Assembly (NCBI GenBank): GCA_025201365.1
Contig: JAIXMF010000009.1
Coordinates: 62,001-126,000, forward strand
Source: Syncephalis plumigaleata
Lineage: Eukaryota > Zoopagomycota > Zoopagomycetes > Zoopagales > Piptocephalidaceae
Reading direction: 5' to 3'
Length of the DNA: 64,000 nt
Below the pieces are notes generated by a model. It saw only the letters and a list, made by a program, of their open reading frames with translations. It searched no databases and was not told where the DNA came from. Every line of letters starts with the position of its first letter. Position 1 is the stretch's first letter. Below, in pieces: positions 11,296-20,284 of this stretch. The position numbers were made by a program, and so were the translations under genes.

Positions 11296-12638
11296 TTAAT
11301 CAAGTGTTAGCACCTTTGAAATAATCTTATAATCTGGATTCTTCTCGAAGATATGATATAACGTTGGATAGTCAAAATTTGGTATGCCTAATGTAATCCT
11401 AAGGCGTACTAGACTATCATTCTGCTTGTTAAATAGGGAAAGTTGCACCGGATCAATGTGCGGGTTTTTGGCATTTTGAGTAATGATTTATCGCCGACAG
11501 TATACTTCCTAATCATCGATGAAATGTCCTTCATTTGTGATTGCATTGTAAACAATACGAGTGCCTTCTGTTTGGCTAATAGTGCACTATATGCGCTAGC
11601 ATGCGTATCGATGTTGGTAGGATCAAACAATGCAAATTCAAAATCGATTAGCTTTACAAGCGGTGAAGCATTTTCCTTCGATAGGAATATAATGATACCT
11701 AATTACGTATGAGAAGTTAGATTGGTCGTTTATGCAAGTCAAATGGTTACTTACGAGTCATGTAATGTTATCGTAAATCACTCCTATACTATTGAGATAG
11801 GCAACACCTAATGGGATGATTACAGTTAGTGGCGAGCTTATTTCGGACGACAATCTTCAAAATAGATGATTATACCTGAGATTAACTGAGCAATGTAGTT
11901 TGAAAATGGCCCGCTTCACGCAATGTTAATCCCTTCCGAAAGTAAGACCTTGAATGCGTATGGCTAGATGGAAGCTTGAACAAGAAGCATCCCACTTGGC
12001 CATCCTTTGTTTGGCCTTATCTATCCGTTCTAATAAAAACTCGTCTAAACGCTTCTTCGCTTCAGGATCCTTTTTCTTTCTTTCTTCAATATACTGATAA
12101 ATAAGAGGAAGAGGAAGAGGAAGGGTCAATGGCGGCGATAATGATAACAGCTGTGGTGATAGCGATGGAAAGTAACTTACATTGTAGATCGTATCCTCAC
12201 TGTTGTAGAGTACTTTGTTGGTATGACATTTAATGTGAACGTCTATTGATCCACACTTTCGCCAAAATGTCAATTGCTTGATGAAGGTTTTGTACGCTTC
12301 AAAAAGAGACCTTTATAGGTGCATTTCCCGCTTATATCTACGCTTATATCGCCTTGCTCATTCGTTTCAGCATGTACTACCATTGGTTGTATGGATGATA
12401 CGCTGATGCAATCGCTCTTTTAGGAGATTTTGCTTTGCCCGACCTCGTAAGAGATGGGTTTACGGATGACCCAGATCAATTCCTTGCTGTTGTTGCTGTT
12501 GCGGTAGCATTGCTCTCGATTTAAGCTATCATTAATACCAGAACTCTGCGGGTTTCCCGTTTCCATGCTGTATACCGAGCATAGTTGTAAGGAGTACACG
12601 CTCAGTACAATAGCAGTAAAGAATAGGTTACGTATCAT
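11296..12638 (-). CDS. Secreted protein-kinase-like protein 1 (likely pseudokinase)
   Basis: A signal peptide (IRNLFFTAIVLSVYSLQLC) is encoded at 12,638. Downstream exons give FEAYKTFIKQLTFWRKCG, YIEERKKKDPEAKKRL, then VAYLNSIGVIYDNIT and PLVKLIDFEFALFD, then a helical end closing at 11,296. The last two resemble a kinase catalytic loop and DFG region. The usual HRD is replaced by IYD and DFG by DFE, so catalysis is doubtful. A second gene at 35.5-36.7 kb shares LNS(L/I)(N)TIGV-type and N-lobe features. Introns lie near 12,100-12,180 and 11,710-11,930. Frame slips at T/A runs (for example 11,465-11,469) look like shortened homopolymers. Function unknown; probably extracellular or ER-lumenal. 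Confidence 0.55.
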
Positions 12639-12885
12639 TTCTAGTATTCTCTATATATTGTCACGAATAATATGAAGTAGAATGGCAAAAGAAAAGAAAA
12701 AGCAGCTATTCTGAATGAGCCATGATGGCTTTATCGGTATGTCAAAGTAAAACAAAAGCAACATGGTCAGACTAACGGTAGTGATAAAGGTGTAGATATA
12801 CACTAACGAAATAAGCAATACTCCACGATATCTACCTCTATTTAAGGATATGCATCTGAATTGATTGATTGCAATTCCAATTATT
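12639..12885. other. Short intergenic stretch before the DIRS element
   Basis: About 250 bp, A-rich on the plus strand, presumably the promoter of the kinase-like gene to its left. No gene seen. Confidence 0.4.
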
Positions 12886-13200
12886 GTTATGTAGTCCGGA
12901 GGACTACAATAACATTGAGCCTATAAATGCTGTAATCATTTTCTTTTATTATTTAATCGAAAAAATAAAATTTTAAAATCTTTTCTCCTATAAATAGGAG
13001 CTACATCTGTCATGTATATGTTGGTTCCTTGATCATTTCGTAACAGAAAATGGAGGGTGGGAGGGAAAGTTCATAGGCTCAATGTTATTGTAGTCCTCCG
13101 GACTACATAACAATTTTCTATCGATATATAAATATATCTCCAGAAAATCACTGGAGTCCATCAGACTCCAATAACATTGAGCCTATAAATGCTGATTTCC
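12886..13200. repeat. DIRS left inverted terminal repeat and internal complementary region
   Basis: 12,886-13,036 forms the left terminal repeat, mirrored at the right end. 13,071-13,190 repeats, in inverse order, the extreme left end (GTCCTCCGGAC) and the extreme right end (ATCGATATATAAATATATC) next to each other. This is the template that rebuilds the termini in DIRS replication. Confidence 0.85.
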
Positions 13201-13258
13201 AGCGTATAGTGCGACAAATGTAATAAATATATAAATGACAGATGGAAGATAGAAAAAG

Positions 13259-14512
13259 CTATTGCAAGACTAAATGGGTAATGTTGGATGTTACCTTTCG
13301 TTGTCGTCGGTAGTGATTGTCAAACACTTGGTAAGATGACCAGTTACCGATAGTGATGACTTCATCCATAGTGGCTCCTCGTTGTAGAGCGAGATCGGAA
13401 GCCAGGGAACGAATAGATGGGACAGGTGTGATGTTTGTTGAAAGCTTTATCAGCCTCCTCAACCATGATGAAATGGTGTTGTCATGCAGCCTCTTGCTGG
13501 CCATGACACCGTGTGTGAATAGGCTGGTGGCAGGTCTGTTGACAGCTTCGGGGTGATCTCGTAACGCTATGAATGCTTGTACTGGGCATAGCATTGTTGA
13601 ATTTTCGTTGGGATGAATCGTGATCGGCTTGAGAATGGGCGTATCTTCGCGTGTTTCTTTCGGTGACACGATTACTAGGTGGAGTAGATTGTGTTGAATC
13701 TTACATTGGGTCAAGTCGATTCTGTTGAGATCTGAGGGGCGAAGAAAGGCGGCCATGGATAATAGGAAGGCCGTTTTAATGTTGAGTTTGTGTAGGGAGA
13801 GGGTGTCATTGGGAAGGCGAATTGCGTTTAGTGTAGGTGTGAGATCCACTGTACCTCGCTGAAATGCACGCGGTGTTGATGAGCGTTTGTAATTGCGTAT
13901 TAGTTGAGTGAGGTGGTGATCGTGTTTGATGGTGTCAGGCGCTTCGTGTAAGTGAGTAACTGCCGCGCGGTAAAGAGCAATAGTGTTTGGTTTGTATCCC
14001 TGTGCTTTGGCCTCTGCTAGAAAATTGGCCAGATCGACTGCTGAGAACTGAGTGATGTTGACATTGCGGTCGAAGGCCCATTTAATGAACAAAAGTTGAG
14101 CGCGTCTGTATGGAATACGCTTGCCGTTTGTTGTCGTGTCTGATCTCATTAGGTCATTGATAGCGTGTTCCGAAAAACCTAGAGCTGCAAATTTGCGCTT
14201 TTGACCTTCCACACGGCTAGCTTCCAATTGGGATTTGTCCACGGGTAAATGGCGAAAGGAGTAGTTAGGCGAGTTGTGATGTGAGGGTTGAGTATCATTG
14301 GTGGCTGGCAAGCTAGATCCTGTAGCATGGGATACCATATCGCTGACGGCCAGAGCGGAGTGACAATGGTTGCTTGTTGGATCTGCTCGCGCTGGATCTT
14401 CTGTAGGCAGCGTTGTATTAGATTCCACGGGGGATTGAGGTACGGATTCTGGAACTGTGTCCACGATATCGATAGCGCATCCGTCTCTATTGCTTCCGGA
14501 TCCAGCTTCCAT
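13259..14512 (-). CDS. DIRS tyrosine recombinase
   Basis: A 417-residue frame. An N-terminal disordered part is followed by a SAM-like core-binding region (RRAQLLFIKWAFDRN...) and a catalytic domain with FLLSMAAFLRPSDLNRI (first Arg), SIRSLASDLALQRG (second Arg box) and GNWSSYQVFDNHYRRQ (Tyr). Such recombinases insert the circular DNA copy of DIRS elements into the genome. It is the most 3' gene of the element on the minus strand. Virus-like element; treated as a fossil. Confidence 0.85.
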   Translation of the reverse strand: MEAGSGSNRDGCAIDIVDTVPESVPQSPVESNTTLPTEDPARADPTSNHCHSALAVSDMVSHATGSSLPATNDTQPSHHNSPNYSFRHLPVDKSQLEASRVEGQKRKFAALGFSEHAINDLMRSDTTTNGKRIPYRRAQLLFIKWAFDRNVNITQFSAVDLANFLAEAKAQGYKPNTIALYRAAVTHLHEAPDTIKHDHHLTQLIRNYKRSSTPRAFQRGTVDLTPTLNAIRLPNDTLSLHKLNIKTAFLLSMAAFLRPSDLNRIDLTQCKIQHNLLHLVIVSPKETREDTPILKPITIHPNENSTMLCPVQAFIALRDHPEAVNRPATSLFTHGVMASKRLHDNTISSWLRRLIKLSTNITPVPSIRSLASDLALQRGATMDEVITIGNWSSYQVFDNHYRRQRKVTSNITHLVLQ

Positions 14513-14530
14513 GATACATATCGGGGTAGT

Positions 14531-14764
14531 TGTAATAAGCAGAACTTTACTAGTGAATAACGATAATCCTTTATTTAATAAAAATGTTAATACTATATAT
14601 ATTAATTGTAAAGGCGGGGTAAGGGGAATAATGAAACGTGACCTGTAACAATGTTATGATTGATTATAATGATTTCAATAATAGACGTAACAATGTTACA
14701 TCATTGTAGCAGTTATTAATAATCATGGAACAATTATTCATAGCCGATATTTTTGGTTGTTACA
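14531..14764 (-). repeat. LTR copy (downstream LTR in element orientation)
   Basis: 234 bp, identical by eye to 15,854-16,087, with TG...CA ends. It is preceded by the target-site copy GTAGT. The gag reading frame ends just inside it. Confidence 0.92.
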
Positions 14765-15725
14765 TTCTTCCCTCCTTAGGAACGAACCTACTGGGAAGCG
14801 TTCGTTCTACTTTGTGTTCTTCCTCATTGCTAATTTCCTCAGGCAGTGGCCTGTTATCTTTTCTATAGGGGTTAGCTAGGCAGTATCGTGCGATATGATT
14901 GATACCTTTGCAATAGTAGCAAATAATGCTACCGTTTTCGGTACGTCCTAATTCCATTGGTACTACATCATCATCGGTGTTGTATTGCTGTTGCTGGTAT
15001 GGTGTGTAACTAAATGGATTTTGTTGATAAGTATCAGGATGATCGAATCCTTGGGCTATTTCGATACATTGTATAATCGTGGAAGGCGTTTGACGTATCA
15101 GTTCACTTGCTGCTGGGCCACGGTACCCACGGATGAAAGCGGCAACCTTCTGTGATTGCTGTACGTGACCTAACTTGCTGGATATGTCGTAGAATCGTCC
15201 CACGTACTCGGTAAGGTCACCCTTTTGTGTTAAATTCATTAACAACAATTCATTCCTTAGGTTAGAATGAGCAGGTTGAAAGCGATGGCGTAATCGTTCC
15301 TTAAGATCATTCCACGTAGTTAATGGAACGTATCCAGGAGTGCCGTTCTCTGCTTCATTAACTATGTGTTGTAACCAAGCACGAGCTTCTCCTTTCATAC
15401 ACTGTGCAATGAAACATAGCTTGGCGCCTTCGGTGTAATCTCGATCTTTGAGTTGCATGTCCATGCTGAATAACCATCCTTCAAAGTCTTCATTTGGTTT
15501 GCCATAGAAATTTTCATGGTGAAGTTCAATATCGCGGAAGCCATTGGTGTGAATATCCATGACGAAGTCGAATAGGTAAGATATATCTTTAGATATTTCT
15601 GGATGAGTAATAAAAGAATTGTTTGAATTATCGGAGTTGCTGTCTATATGTAATGAAATAAAAGGTAGAAGTGACCATAAGCTACTTGAATGGTTGGAAC
15701 AATATAACCGAATAACTAAAATCAA
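14760..15725 (-). CDS. Gag of the short LTR element
   Basis: A retrotransposon gag domain: FEGWLFSMDMQLKDRDY, the KGEARAWLQH motif, LKERLRHRFQP and a LTEYVGRFYDISSKLG helix. It is followed by one CCHC zinc knuckle (CYYCKGINHIARYC). This is a Ty3/gypsy-type capsid/nucleocapsid protein. The frame is open over 321 codons; the true start is more likely a Met near residue 55, just before the gag domain. No pol follows. Confidence 0.85.
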   Translation of the reverse strand: MILVIRLYCSNHSSSLWSLLPFISLHIDSNSDNSNNSFITHPEISKDISYLFDFVMDIHTNGFRDIELHHENFYGKPNEDFEGWLFSMDMQLKDRDYTEGAKLCFIAQCMKGEARAWLQHIVNEAENGTPGYVPLTTWNDLKERLRHRFQPAHSNLRNELLLMNLTQKGDLTEYVGRFYDISSKLGHVQQSQKVAAFIRGYRGPAASELIRQTPSTIIQCIEIAQGFDHPDTYQQNPFSYTPYQQQQYNTDDDVVPMELGRTENGSIICYYCKGINHIARYCLANPYRKDNRPLPEEISNEEEHKVERTLPSRFVPKEGRM

Positions 15726-15853
15726 ACAACGAGAATTAATATATAACTAAATCAAATAACCAAAAATCAAATAACGAAAATCCTATAACTGAAAACGAGT
15801 AACTATAAAAGATGAGTACTTGGCAAGGGAGGCGATTCAGCCGTTGCTACCAA

Positions 15854-16087
15854 TGTAATAAGCAGAACTTTACTAGTGAATAACGATAATCCTTTATTTA
15901 ATAAAAATGTTAATACTATATATATTAATTGTAAAGGCGGGGTAAGGGGAATAATGAAACGTGACCTGTAACAATGTTATGATTGATTATAATGATTTCA
16001 ATAATAGACGTAACAATGTTACATCATTGTAGCAGTTATTAATAATCATGGAACAATTATTCATAGCCGATATTTTTGGTTGTTACA
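15854..16087 (-). repeat. LTR copy (upstream LTR in element orientation)
   Basis: 234 bp, identical by eye to the LTR at 14,531-14,764, and followed by the target-site copy GTAGT. Minus-strand sequence just inside it reads TTGGTAGCAACGG, which has the TGG start expected of a tRNA primer-binding site. Confidence 0.9.
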
Positions 16088-17597
16088 GTAGTAAGTTGGA
16101 CGTCCTGTCCGCAAATAGATCGACGTCGTGTTTGCCCCATTGGCGCTGTATTGAGTTGAATATTTGCGGCTTGATTTGCCACAAATTCTTGCGGTAAAAG
16201 TGACGTGACGCGTAATCGGCTTGCACGTTCTCCACTCCCGGTATGTGTTGGGCTTGGATTCTCAGTTCGCGGCGTAAACACATTTGCCATATCGATGTGG
16301 CGAGTTGGCTGAGCTGACGGGATCGAGTGCCGCCTTGCTTGTTGATGTACGCCATGGCTGTTGTGTTGTCTGTTCGAATCTTGATCGTGCAGTGGTGTAA
16401 GGTGGGGAACGCCTTCAGCGTCAACTGTATTGCTTTGAGCTCGCGCCAGTTGATTGACTGATCGGCTTCGTTGTGCGGCCATAAGCCTTGTACCGTTTTG
16501 TTCCGGTACACGCCGCCCCATCCCATATCGCTGGCGTCCACGTGTATGGTGTGTGTTGGAGCTGTCGTGATGAGGGACCGACCGTTCCATTTGCTGAGGT
16601 TGTCTTTCCACCACATCAGTTCCTGCGTGCAATCCTGCGGTAACAATTGCGGCTGATCCCATGCTGCTTTGCTGGTGACATGACTGTTCTTGAAGAACAT
16701 GAGCGCTTGGGTGTATAGATTTGCCGGGAAGATTGCTAGCGTGGCTGCTTTGATCCGCATGGTGAGACTGTGAATCAAGCGTGGTGTATGCGACGTTTTG
16801 GTGAGCACCGATTCGATCGACTTGCGTAAACTGCGTAATTTCTTGGAGGGGAGGCGAATCGTCATCGTGTCTGTCTCGATTTGGTAGCCCAGGTGATCGA
16901 GCTTTTGCGTAGGGGTAAGGTGTGACTTCGCCAGTTTCACAATCCAACCTAGAGACTTCAACAGATCGAGAACGAACCTCGTGTTGTTGTCCGCTTCCTC
17001 CTGTGACTTGGATATTATAATCCAGTCGTCTAGATATGCTGATACACGAATTTGATGTTGTCGTATCCATTTGAGGACTGGTTTGGTTAATCGAGTGAAA
17101 ATCCATGGGACTACTGACAGTCCAAATGGTGTTGTTCGGAACTGGAATGTCTGTCCTTCCCATTGAAATCGGAGGTATTGACGTGACATTTTGTGAATGA
17201 GGATGTGAAGGAAGGCGTCTGAGATGTCGATTGATGTGAGATAGTCCCCTTGGCGAATTAATGATGTCACCTGCTGAATCGTTTCCATTTTGAACTTGGG
17301 TGGAGCGATGAAAGAATTCAAGGCTTTCAGATTGAACACTGGTCTGAAATCGCCCGTCTTCTTCGGGATGACGAACATTCTGCTGCAGAAACCGGGTGTC
17401 GAAGGGGCTGGTTCGATGGCTCGCTTCAGCAACAGACTGCTGATTTCCTGTCTGAGGAGGTGACGTTGTTCGGCTGAAAAGGGTACGGTAGGGAAGGATC
17501 GAGTAGTGAGGGGAGGTGGTTTGGTGAAGTGTATGCGGAAACCGTCGCGTACAACCGAGTGCACCCACTTGCTGTCGGTCAAACGCGTCCACGCCAC
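16083..17597 (-). CDS. DIRS reverse transcriptase and RNase H
   Basis: The frame contains RT motifs in order: FRPVFNLKALNSFI, the TSIDISDAFLHILIH block, FRTTPFGLSVVPWIF and AYLDDWIII with the catalytic aspartates. An RNase H domain follows: IHVDASDMGWGGV, NWRELKAIQLTLKAF and IRTDNTTAMAYINKQGG. This RT type is shared by DIRS elements. The long frame 17,790-16,057 on the same strand is an out-of-frame shadow. Virus-like element; treated as a fossil. Confidence 0.9.
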   Translation of the reverse strand: MAWTRLTDSKWVHSVVRDGFRIHFTKPPPLTTRSFPTVPFSAEQRHLLRQEISSLLLKRAIEPAPSTPGFCSRMFVIPKKTGDFRPVFNLKALNSFIAPPKFKMETIQQVTSLIRQGDYLTSIDISDAFLHILIHKMSRQYLRFQWEGQTFQFRTTPFGLSVVPWIFTRLTKPVLKWIRQHQIRVSAYLDDWIIISKSQEEADNNTRFVLDLLKSLGWIVKLAKSHLTPTQKLDHLGYQIETDTMTIRLPSKKLRSLRKSIESVLTKTSHTPRLIHSLTMRIKAATLAIFPANLYTQALMFFKNSHVTSKAAWDQPQLLPQDCTQELMWWKDNLSKWNGRSLITTAPTHTIHVDASDMGWGGVYRNKTVQGLWPHNEADQSINWRELKAIQLTLKAFPTLHHCTIKIRTDNTTAMAYINKQGGTRSRQLSQLATSIWQMCLRRELRIQAQHIPGVENVQADYASRHFYRKNLWQIKPQIFNSIQRQWGKHDVDLFADRTSNLLL

Positions 17598-17620
17598 ATA
17601 AAACTTGTGTAGGCGGCCGC

Positions 17621-18382
17621 CTACTGGTTGTTCTGTGGGTGAGGGCCGTTGTTGTTGTTGTTGTTGCCGGCGTGATTTGGCCCTCGGCGGTTGTTGTAAC
17701 CGTGGTGGTTGCCTCTCCTGCCCCGATTCTGGTTGTTGTGTTGCCGTTGAAAATGTTGTGACCCGCCATCTGCCTGTGGCGGGCCTGCACGAAAAAAATT
17801 TGACTTGTGAGTCAATTTGCGAGGTTTGGCATCCGCGACTGCCTTTCTCTCAGCTGATTGTAATTGTATGGATTCCATAAATTTTGTCGGGCTCATGGTG
17901 TACTCTGCCTCGTGCTCGATCGGCGCTTTAAACGAGGGGTTGACCGCACGTGTCGCCAGATTGTTTCGGGCGTGATTAAGAGTTCCACAAAGATTCAGCT
18001 GTAATGTGCGTATATCGTTGATCATGGTCATTACCCGACCGATGTCATTTGTGGGTAGTATAGATGTTAGAGTGTGAGCTAAAACATCTAACGGCCTGAA
18101 TACCGCTGAAGCTGCGTACTGGGCGTTACGATAATTGGCGTCTTCCGCTCGTTGGGCTGCGGAAAACTGCTTCTGCGCAGGCTCCAGGGTATGTGGTGGC
18201 TTGTAGGAAACGTCTTCTCTTGCAGGATAGCGTTCGAGTATACGCTTTCTGCTATCCTCCGGTAGAGTTTGCGTGAACAAACTTCTCTGACGAAGAGACT
18301 CAACGAGCTCGTATAGTCGGTCACTCGGAATCCAATCGTACGTTGGGCGAATAGGTAAGTCGTGTAGTTCGTAATGTTCCAT
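17621..18382 (-). CDS. DIRS gag-like protein
   Basis: First gene of the element on the minus strand, 253 residues, ending in a Gly/Asn/Arg-rich tail with an (N)n run. It has no zinc knuckle but carries the helical DIRS gag-type core (RPLDVLAHTLTSILP, FMESIQLQSAERKA). Assigned by position and by the basic Gly/Asn-rich C-terminus; probably the structural RNA-binding protein. Confidence 0.65.
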   Translation of the reverse strand: MEHYELHDLPIRPTYDWIPSDRLYELVESLRQRSLFTQTLPEDSRKRILERYPAREDVSYKPPHTLEPAQKQFSAAQRAEDANYRNAQYAASAVFRPLDVLAHTLTSILPTNDIGRVMTMINDIRTLQLNLCGTLNHARNNLATRAVNPSFKAPIEHEAEYTMSPTKFMESIQLQSAERKAVADAKPRKLTHKSNFFRAGPPQADGGSQHFQRQHNNQNRGRRGNHHGYNNRRGPNHAGNNNNNNGPHPQNNQ

Positions 18383-18479
18383 GCTTGCGATGAATAGAGA
18401 AATAACGAGTATATATCAATAATAATAAGTATACTTTTGGAGCACTCGTTTCTGGTTTTGACCTGTAAACGAAAAGAAA

Positions 18480-18666
18480 ATGATCAAGGAACCAACATAT
18501 ACATGACAGATGTAGCTCCTATTTATAGGAGAAAAGATTTTAAAATTTTATTTTTTCGATTAAATAATAAAAGAAAATGATTACAGCATTTATAGGCTCA
18601 ATGTTATTGGAGTCTGATGGACTCCAGTGATTTTCTGGAGATATATTTATATATCGATAGAAAATT
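18480..18666. repeat. DIRS right inverted terminal repeat
   Basis: Reverse complement of the left terminal repeat over about 120 bp, starting TGATCAAGGAACCAAC, with a unique outer part (ATATATTTATATATCGAT) that matches the internal complementary region at about 13,120-13,140. Confidence 0.85.
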
Positions 18667-18979
18667 ATTATTACCATGTGGTGATGATTCTATTTTCCTT
18701 CAAAATTGTACATATCCACATGGTACCGATTTCCATAATATCGATGTTAATGTATGCTCGATAATGTATTACACGGCAACTGTCTCGTGTGTGGCAGCAT
18801 GCAAGTATACAGAGTTAAAATATGTTATTTGCAACTGCTATTGAATTGATAGTACAATTGTTGTAATCGATTAATGACTAGCTAAATACGCAAACACCAT
18901 ATCATTATTAAGTATAACATATATATGCATGTGTATGTGCATGAATGAAGTAGATTCAATTTTACTAATATACCAATGA
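18667..18979. other. Intergenic region right of the DIRS element
   Basis: AT-rich, no coding signal; the 3' flank of the minus-strand gene that ends at 18,980. Confidence 0.5.
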
Positions 18980-19708
18980 TTATAACCGGCATTTACCGGC
19001 CTCTGGACTCTTTTGCCAATAACGTACGACTAGACCGTATTTATCGACAATCGCACTATTGGAATCGGTTGGATAGGCCGTGTGACCGACCATTGTATCG
19101 CACGAGTCGGATGCTATTCGACCGTTGTAATTGATATAGTTTATCATGATCTTAATACGATCGTTGGCCACTGCGACAATGGCTTGTTCCTCTTTGCTGC
19201 CATGCTCGCTGGGTAGTGATTCGCGTAAACGTATGGAGGCACAGGAGAACCATTCGCAGTAGGACACCGTGAGTGGTGTCGTGCCTTGCATTTCACTGTC
19301 AGCCGAGTCAGCCTCGGGATTGCTCGTTCTAAATCGTAACGGTGCCAGCAAGTCTTGCTGATCAACATTGGCCGACGCACTCGATCCGGAACTCGTAGAT
19401 GATGATTGCGATGCATTGTCAAGCTGCTTACTCAGTTTCTCGAGAGCAAAACGCGTATCCTGGATTCGATTTGATAAACAGATTGCCAACTCGGTATTGC
19501 AGCGTAATTCCACGGGCCATGCACCGATACCACGACGAACATGGTAAGCCACCGTGTCACACGGTCCAGTCAGCGCGCTGATGGCCAGACCGAGTGTGAA
19601 AGCTAATCGCCATCCTACACGAAATGGCCGTTGATTTACCTTATGAAATGATGGAGAAACAGATAACGATGATGGTGTTGTTGTTGTTGTAGCGTAGATA
19701 TCAGACAT
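18980..19708 (-). CDS. Secreted or membrane-anchored Cys-containing protein, paralogue of 7,116-7,531
   Basis: Start taken at the ATG at 19,708, 242 codons. The N-terminus has a Thr/Ser-rich leader, then a hydrophobic segment (LAFTLGLAISAL) that could be a signal anchor, then PCDTVAYHVRRG. A Ser-rich linker and CEWFSC, IMINYINYNG, SDSCDTMVG and LVVRYWQ follow. The order CxWFSC ... N-rich helix ... C ... WQ is shared with the shorter protein at 7.1-7.5 kb. Unknown family; probably extracytoplasmic, with paired cysteines. No intron is needed and the frame is clean. Confidence 0.65.
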   Translation of the reverse strand: MSDIYATTTTTPSSLSVSPSFHKVNQRPFRVGWRLAFTLGLAISALTGPCDTVAYHVRRGIGAWPVELRCNTELAICLSNRIQDTRFALEKLSKQLDNASQSSSTSSGSSASANVDQQDLLAPLRFRTSNPEADSADSEMQGTTPLTVSYCEWFSCASIRLRESLPSEHGSKEEQAIVAVANDRIKIMINYINYNGRIASDSCDTMVGHTAYPTDSNSAIVDKYGLVVRYWQKSPEAGKCRL

Positions 19709-20284
19709 GATTCCTGCAAGTCTTTGATATATATATATATAAAAGCGCAATAGTAAATGAAATAACCGAACGAATACTCAATAATAGATTATGGCAAGTG
19801 GATCGTATTCAATCCTTCCTCTTATAACGAACAACTAAAGAATACTAGCTAGACAATAGGACGACAAATAAACAAAGCGGTAATTGTGATAATGGCATAG
19901 ATTCATTGTACGCGGTGTCATCCGTTACTTTATTTATACGACGCCAAGTGTCCATTGTGACAGACAGCAGCTACAATAATGTGCAGGGCAAATGACACAT
20001 GCATTAAATGGTAGCATGTACTCTCTCTCTCTCTCTTTCTGTGTGTGTGTGTGTATACATGTGTGCGTTGTTACTCTTCTTTGTCGATTAACAGGTTCCC
20101 TGAGATTATTCAGGCCTTTTGCGTAACGAGCAATGTTTGCCCTTAATAGCTGCCCAATTTAATCATTACATAGTAAATTTATTAATAGATCAATTAAGTC
20201 AATGATACATTCATTCTATATTTAAGGGTTTATACATACAATTATGAGGTAAGGAAAAAAGAAAACAGAGTGAAATCATCATAG
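19709..20284. other. Intergenic region
   Basis: Contains CT-repeats and a GT-repeat at about 20,023-20,054. Holds the promoter of the 19-kb gene and the 3' flank of the next minus-strand gene. No gene seen. Confidence 0.5.

Larger units (their letters stand above)
14531..16087 (-). mobile_element. Short gag-only LTR retroelement (TR-GAG-like) inserted in the DIRS element
   Basis: Two 234-bp LTRs (14,531-14,764 and 15,854-16,087), reading TGTAATAAGC...TTGTTACA on the plus strand, are identical by eye. The host sequence GTAGT occurs directly outside both ends (14,526-14,530 and 16,088-16,092), a 5-bp target duplication. Between the LTRs lies only a minus-strand gag; no protease, RT or integrase. 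A purine tract (AAGGAGGGAAGAA) abuts the downstream LTR on the minus strand. Identical LTRs mean a very recent insertion. It must rely on another element's enzymes. The layout recalls the TR-GAG elements described in plants; that family label is by analogy. Confidence 0.9.
12886..18666 (-). mobile_element. DIRS-type tyrosine-recombinase retrotransposon, interrupted by an LTR element
   Basis: On the minus strand the order is gag (18,382-17,621), reverse transcriptase/RNase H (17,597-16,083) and tyrosine recombinase (14,512-13,259). The ends are inverted repeats rather than direct LTRs: DNA at 12,886-13,036 is the reverse complement of DNA near 18,480-18,600. An internal complementary region at about 13,071-13,190 joins copies of both outer ends, the hallmark of DIRS elements, which replicate through a circular form and integrate by a recombinase without target-site duplication. 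I placed the ends where the internal region switches from one terminus to the other (GTTAT... at 12,886; ...GAAAATT at 18,666). Apart from the inserted element at 14,531-16,087 it looks nearly whole. I see no methyltransferase domain. Confidence 0.9.

Noticed and set aside
16057-17790. 577-codon open frame overlapping the DIRS RT gene
   Set aside because: It is the same-strand shadow of the RT frame: His/Thr/Arg-rich, with no domain, while the other frame has all RT and RNase H motifs.
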